Program-made: the position numbers and the translations under genes | Assembly: GCA_003561595.1 (NCBI GenBank) | Contig: PWWF01000116.1 | Location: forward strand, 1-7,045 | Length of the DNA stretch: 7,045 bases | Source: Paracoccaceae bacterium | Lineage (GTDB): Bacteria; Pseudomonadota; Alphaproteobacteria; Rhodobacterales; Rhodobacteraceae | Direction: 5' to 3' | The notes under the pieces: generated by a model | Told to the model about the DNA's origin: nothing | What the model saw: the letters and a program-made list of their open reading frames with translations, nothing else | The model's database searches: none | In this document: in pieces, positions 4,659 through 7,045 of the stretch | Numbering within the stretch: the first letter of the stretch is position 1 | Layout of the letters: the number at the start of each line of letters is the position of its first letter

Positions 4659-7045
4659 CAGGTGTCGCCGGTGCCCGCATCGACGACCAGCGGCACATCC
4701 AGATGCAGGACAGGGGCGGCGGCCCCTTCCATCACCTCGCGCACGCGGGCGATGGTGGGGTCCACGGCATCTTCATCCACCTCGAACACCAGTTCGTCAT
4801 GCACCTGCAACAGCATCCGCGCGGGCAGATCGGCAATGGCATCCGGCACGCGGATCATCGCGCGGCGGATGATATCGGCTGCCGTGCCCTGTATCGGCGC
4901 GTTGATCGCGGCGCGCCGGGCAAAGCCCGCCGCCGGGCCCTTGGCGTTGATCTCGGGCGTGTGGATGCGGCGGCCGAACAGGGTTTCGACGCGGCCCTCC
5001 TTTTTCGCATAGGCGATCGTCTCATCCATATAGGCGCGGATGCCGGGGAAGCGTTCGAAATAGGTGTCGATGAAGCTCTGCGCCTCGGCGCGCGGGATGC
5101 GCAGGTTGCGCGCCAGCCCGAAGCCCGAAATCCCGTAGATCACGCCGAAATTGATCGCCTTGGCCTTGCGCCGCACCTCTGATGTCATTTCTGACAGCGG
5201 CACGCCGAACATCTCGGACGCGGTCATCGCGTGGATGTCCTGACCGTCGCGGAACGCTGCTTTCAGACTGTCGATCCCCGCAATATGGGCCAGGATGCGC
5301 AGCTCGATCTGGGAATAGTCCAGCGCGACCAGCTTGCGCCCCGGCTCGGCGACAAAGGCCGTGCGGATGCGCCGCCCTTCCTCGGTCCGGATGGGGATGT
5401 TCTGCAGGTTCGGATCGGTCGAGGACAGCCGCCCCGTCACCGCCCCGGTGATGACATAGGATGTGTGCACACGGCCCGTTTCCGGGTGGATATGGGTCTG
5501 CAACGCATCCGTATAGGTCGATTTCAGCTTGGAAAGCTGGCGCCAGTCCAGCACGCGGGCGGGCAGGTCATGCCCTTCGGCGGCCAGATCCTCCAGCACA
5601 TCGGCGCCGGTGGCATAGGCCCCGGTCTTGCCCTTCTTGCCGCCCTCCAGCGACATGCGCTCGAACAGGATCTCGCCCAGTTGCTTGGGGCTGCCCACAT
5701 TGAATGTCTCGCCCGCAAGGTCGTGGATCTCGGCCTCCAGCCCCGCCATTTTCTGCGAAAACGCGTTCGACATGCGCGACAGCACATCGCGGTCGACCTT
5801 GATCCCCGTCCGCTCCATCGCGGCCAGCACCGGGACAAGCGGGCGCTCCAGCGTCTCATAGACGCGCGTGACCTGCGAGACGTGCAGGCGGGCGCGGAAC
5901 ATCTGCCACAGGCGCAGCGTGATATCGGCATCCTCGGCAGCGTAGCGGGTGGCGTCATCAATCGCGACCCGGTCAAAGGTGATGGCAGATTTGCCGCTGC
6001 CCAGCAGCGATTTGATCGGAATGGGCTGGTGGTTCAGGTAGCGATCCGACAGCGCATCCATCCCGTGCCCGTGCAGGCCCCCATTCAGCGCATAGGACAT
6101 CAGCATCGTGTCATCGATGGGCTGCACATCGATCCCCAGACCCGCAAAGATCTTGGCGTCATATTTCATGTTCTGCCCGATCTTGAGGATCGCCGCATCC
6201 TCCAGCACGGGTTTGAGAAGCGCGAGCGCTTCATCCAGCGCGATCTGCCCGTCCAGAAGTTTGGCATCGCCGAACAGCCCGTCATCGCCGCTGGCATGTT
6301 GCAGCGGGATATAGGCCGCGCGACCGGGGGTGATGCATAGCGAAATGCCCACCAGTTCGGCCCGCATCTCATCAAGCGAGGTTGTTTCGGTATCGATGGC
6401 GACATGCCCGCGCTCGGCAATCTCGGCGATCCAGTCGCGCAGGGTGTCCGTGTCGCGGATGCAGACATACTCGGCATCGGCAAAAGCGGGCGCATCGGGG
6501 GGCGTGTCGGCGCTGGCCTCGGGCACAGTCTCGGGCAGGGCGGGGGGCGTGGTGTCGAAATGCTCTGCCACGCGGCGGGTCAGGGTGCGGAACTCCATCG
6601 CGTTCAGGAACTCCAGCAGCGCCGCCGGGTCGGGGTCGCGCACTTCCAGATCGTCCAGCCCGAATTCCAGCGGCATGGCGTCATCCAGCGCCACCAGCCG
6701 TCTGGAAATGCGGATCAGATCGGCATTGTCGATCAGGCTGGCGCGGCGCTTGGGTTGCTTGATCTCCTCGGCCCGCGCCAGCAGCGTTTCCAGATCGCCG
6801 AATTCATTGATCAGAAGGGCGGCTGTCTTGATTCCGATGCCCGGCGCGCCCGGCACGTTATCGACCGAATCGCCCGCCAGCGCCTGCACATCGACCACGC
6901 GGTCGGGGCCGACGCCGAATTTCTCTTCGACCTCCTCGACGCCGATGCGCTTGTTCTTCATCGCGTCCAGCATCTCGACCCCACCGCCGACAAGCTGCAT
7001 CAGATCCTTGTCCGAGGAAATGATCGTGACCCGCCCGCCAGCCTC
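4643..7045 (-). CDS. polA: DNA polymerase I with proofreading exonuclease, N-terminus beyond the window edge
   Basis: Fills gaps, removes RNA primers and acts in excision repair. The frame is open to the last base, so the start lies outside; 800 residues remain of roughly 930 usual in the family. Residues given here count from the window edge. The 5'-3' exonuclease part is cut but keeps ISSDKDLMQLV (9-19) and the helix-hairpin-helix GDSVDNVPGAPGIG (from 58). The 3'-5' exonuclease is intact in sequence: DTET at 218-221, D296 in NMKYDAK, and Y368/D372 in YAAED, so proofreading is probably active. The polymerase domain has motif A DYSQIELR (D576), motif B RRKAKAINFGVIYG (R625, K629, F633, Y637) and motif C HDE (749-751). 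F633 is the position of E. coli F762, the dideoxynucleotide-discriminating residue. The end, GDTWAEAH, matches the conserved C-terminus. It converges on scpA with 28 bases between stop codons. Promoter not visible. Confidence 0.97.
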   Translation of the reverse strand, partial: EAGGRVTIISSDKDLMQLVGGGVEMLDAMKNKRIGVEEVEEKFGVGPDRVVDVQALAGDSVDNVPGAPGIGIKTAALLINEFGDLETLLARAEEIKQPKRRASLIDNADLIRISRRLVALDDAMPLEFGLDDLEVRDPDPAALLEFLNAMEFRTLTRRVAEHFDTTPPALPETVPEASADTPPDAPAFADAEYVCIRDTDTLRDWIAEIAERGHVAIDTETTSLDEMRAELVGISLCITPGRAAYIPLQHASGDDGLFGDAKLLDGQIALDEALALLKPVLEDAAILKIGQNMKYDAKIFAGLGIDVQPIDDTMLMSYALNGGLHGHGMDALSDRYLNHQPIPIKSLLGSGKSAITFDRVAIDDATRYAAEDADITLRLWQMFRARLHVSQVTRVYETLERPLVPVLAAMERTGIKVDRDVLSRMSNAFSQKMAGLEAEIHDLAGETFNVGSPKQLGEILFERMSLEGGKKGKTGAYATGADVLEDLAAEGHDLPARVLDWRQLSKLKSTYTDALQTHIHPETGRVHTSYVITGAVTGRLSSTDPNLQNIPIRTEEGRRIRTAFVAEPGRKLVALDYSQIELRILAHIAGIDSLKAAFRDGQDIHAMTASEMFGVPLSEMTSEVRRKAKAINFGVIYGISGFGLARNLRIPRAEAQSFIDTYFERFPGIRAYMDETIAYAKKEGRVETLFGRRIHTPEINAKGPAAGFARRAAINAPIQGTAADIIRRAMIRVPDAIADLPARMLLQVHDELVFEVDEDAVDPTIARVREVMEGAAAPVLHLDVPLVVDAGTGDTWAEAH

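Noticed and set aside
4508..5182. Plus-strand open frame of 224 codons over the scpA end and the polA 3' part
   Set aside because: Overlaps two clear genes out of frame; composition is typical of a shadow frame.
5231..6340. Long open frame (369 codons) on the plus strand opposite polA
   Set aside because: It is fully antisense to well-conserved PolA motifs; its product is rich in Arg, Gln, His and Gly with no recognisable domain. Long antisense frames are expected in GC-rich genes.
4643..7045. Possibility that polA is a proofreading-deficient type
   Set aside because: The DTET, NMKYD and YxxxD exonuclease residues are all present, so the proofreading site looks intact.
1..7045. Mobile element, CRISPR, phage, toxin-antitoxin or biosynthetic system
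   Set aside because: No transposase, integrase, spaced repeats or defence-type proteins are visible; base composition and gene content look like stable chromosome throughout.

Overview
The window looks like an ordinary chromosomal segment of a high-GC alphaproteobacterium, most likely Rhodobacteraceae (Roseobacter/Rhodobacter/Paracoccus relatives). The grounds are the strong G/C bias at third codon positions, the close match of the proteins to that family's propionyl-CoA carboxylase alpha subunit and one-chain methylmalonyl-CoA mutase, a DUF4174 protein lying between them, and an intergenic hairpin element of a style common in that family. The species cannot be named from the sequence.

Layout: (1) 1-1332 (+) is the C-terminal two thirds of pccA, the biotin-carrying alpha subunit of propionyl-CoA carboxylase. 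(2) 1329-1706 (+) is a 125-residue four-helix membrane protein whose start overlaps the pccA stop (ATGA), so it is probably translationally coupled. (3) 1707-1821 is a short convergent spacer with two GC hairpins and a weak terminator candidate facing the other way. (4) 1822-2373 (-) is a small exported DUF4174 protein with a very acidic N-terminal segment. (5) 2374-2469 is a divergent regulatory region with a perfect 16-bp palindrome and an extra half-site. (6) 2470-4614 (+) is complete scpA/mcm, the adenosylcobalamin-dependent methylmalonyl-CoA mutase. (7) 4643-7045 (-) is polA, DNA polymerase I, lacking only its N-terminus and converging on scpA. A perfect 16-bp tandem duplication spans the polA stop codon.

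How the genes fit together: PccA (with PccB, not seen here) carboxylates propionyl-CoA to (S)-methylmalonyl-CoA. After epimerisation by an enzyme outside the window, ScpA rearranges (R)-methylmalonyl-CoA to succinyl-CoA, which enters the TCA cycle. This route handles propionate, odd-chain and branched substrates, and the propionyl-CoA made by the ethylmalonyl-CoA pathway where that exists. The reverse-oriented DUF4174 gene breaks the run from pccA to scpA, so scpA probably has its own promoter in 2374-2469. polA is an unrelated housekeeping neighbour.

I see no RNA gene, insertion sequence, CRISPR array, phage gene or defence system. There is no gene-free stretch over 300 bases. I found no convincing previously undescribed system. 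The points that merit a second look are the palindrome upstream of scpA, the pccA-coupled membrane protein, the acidic cysteine-free DUF4174 protein, and the duplication at the polA stop.
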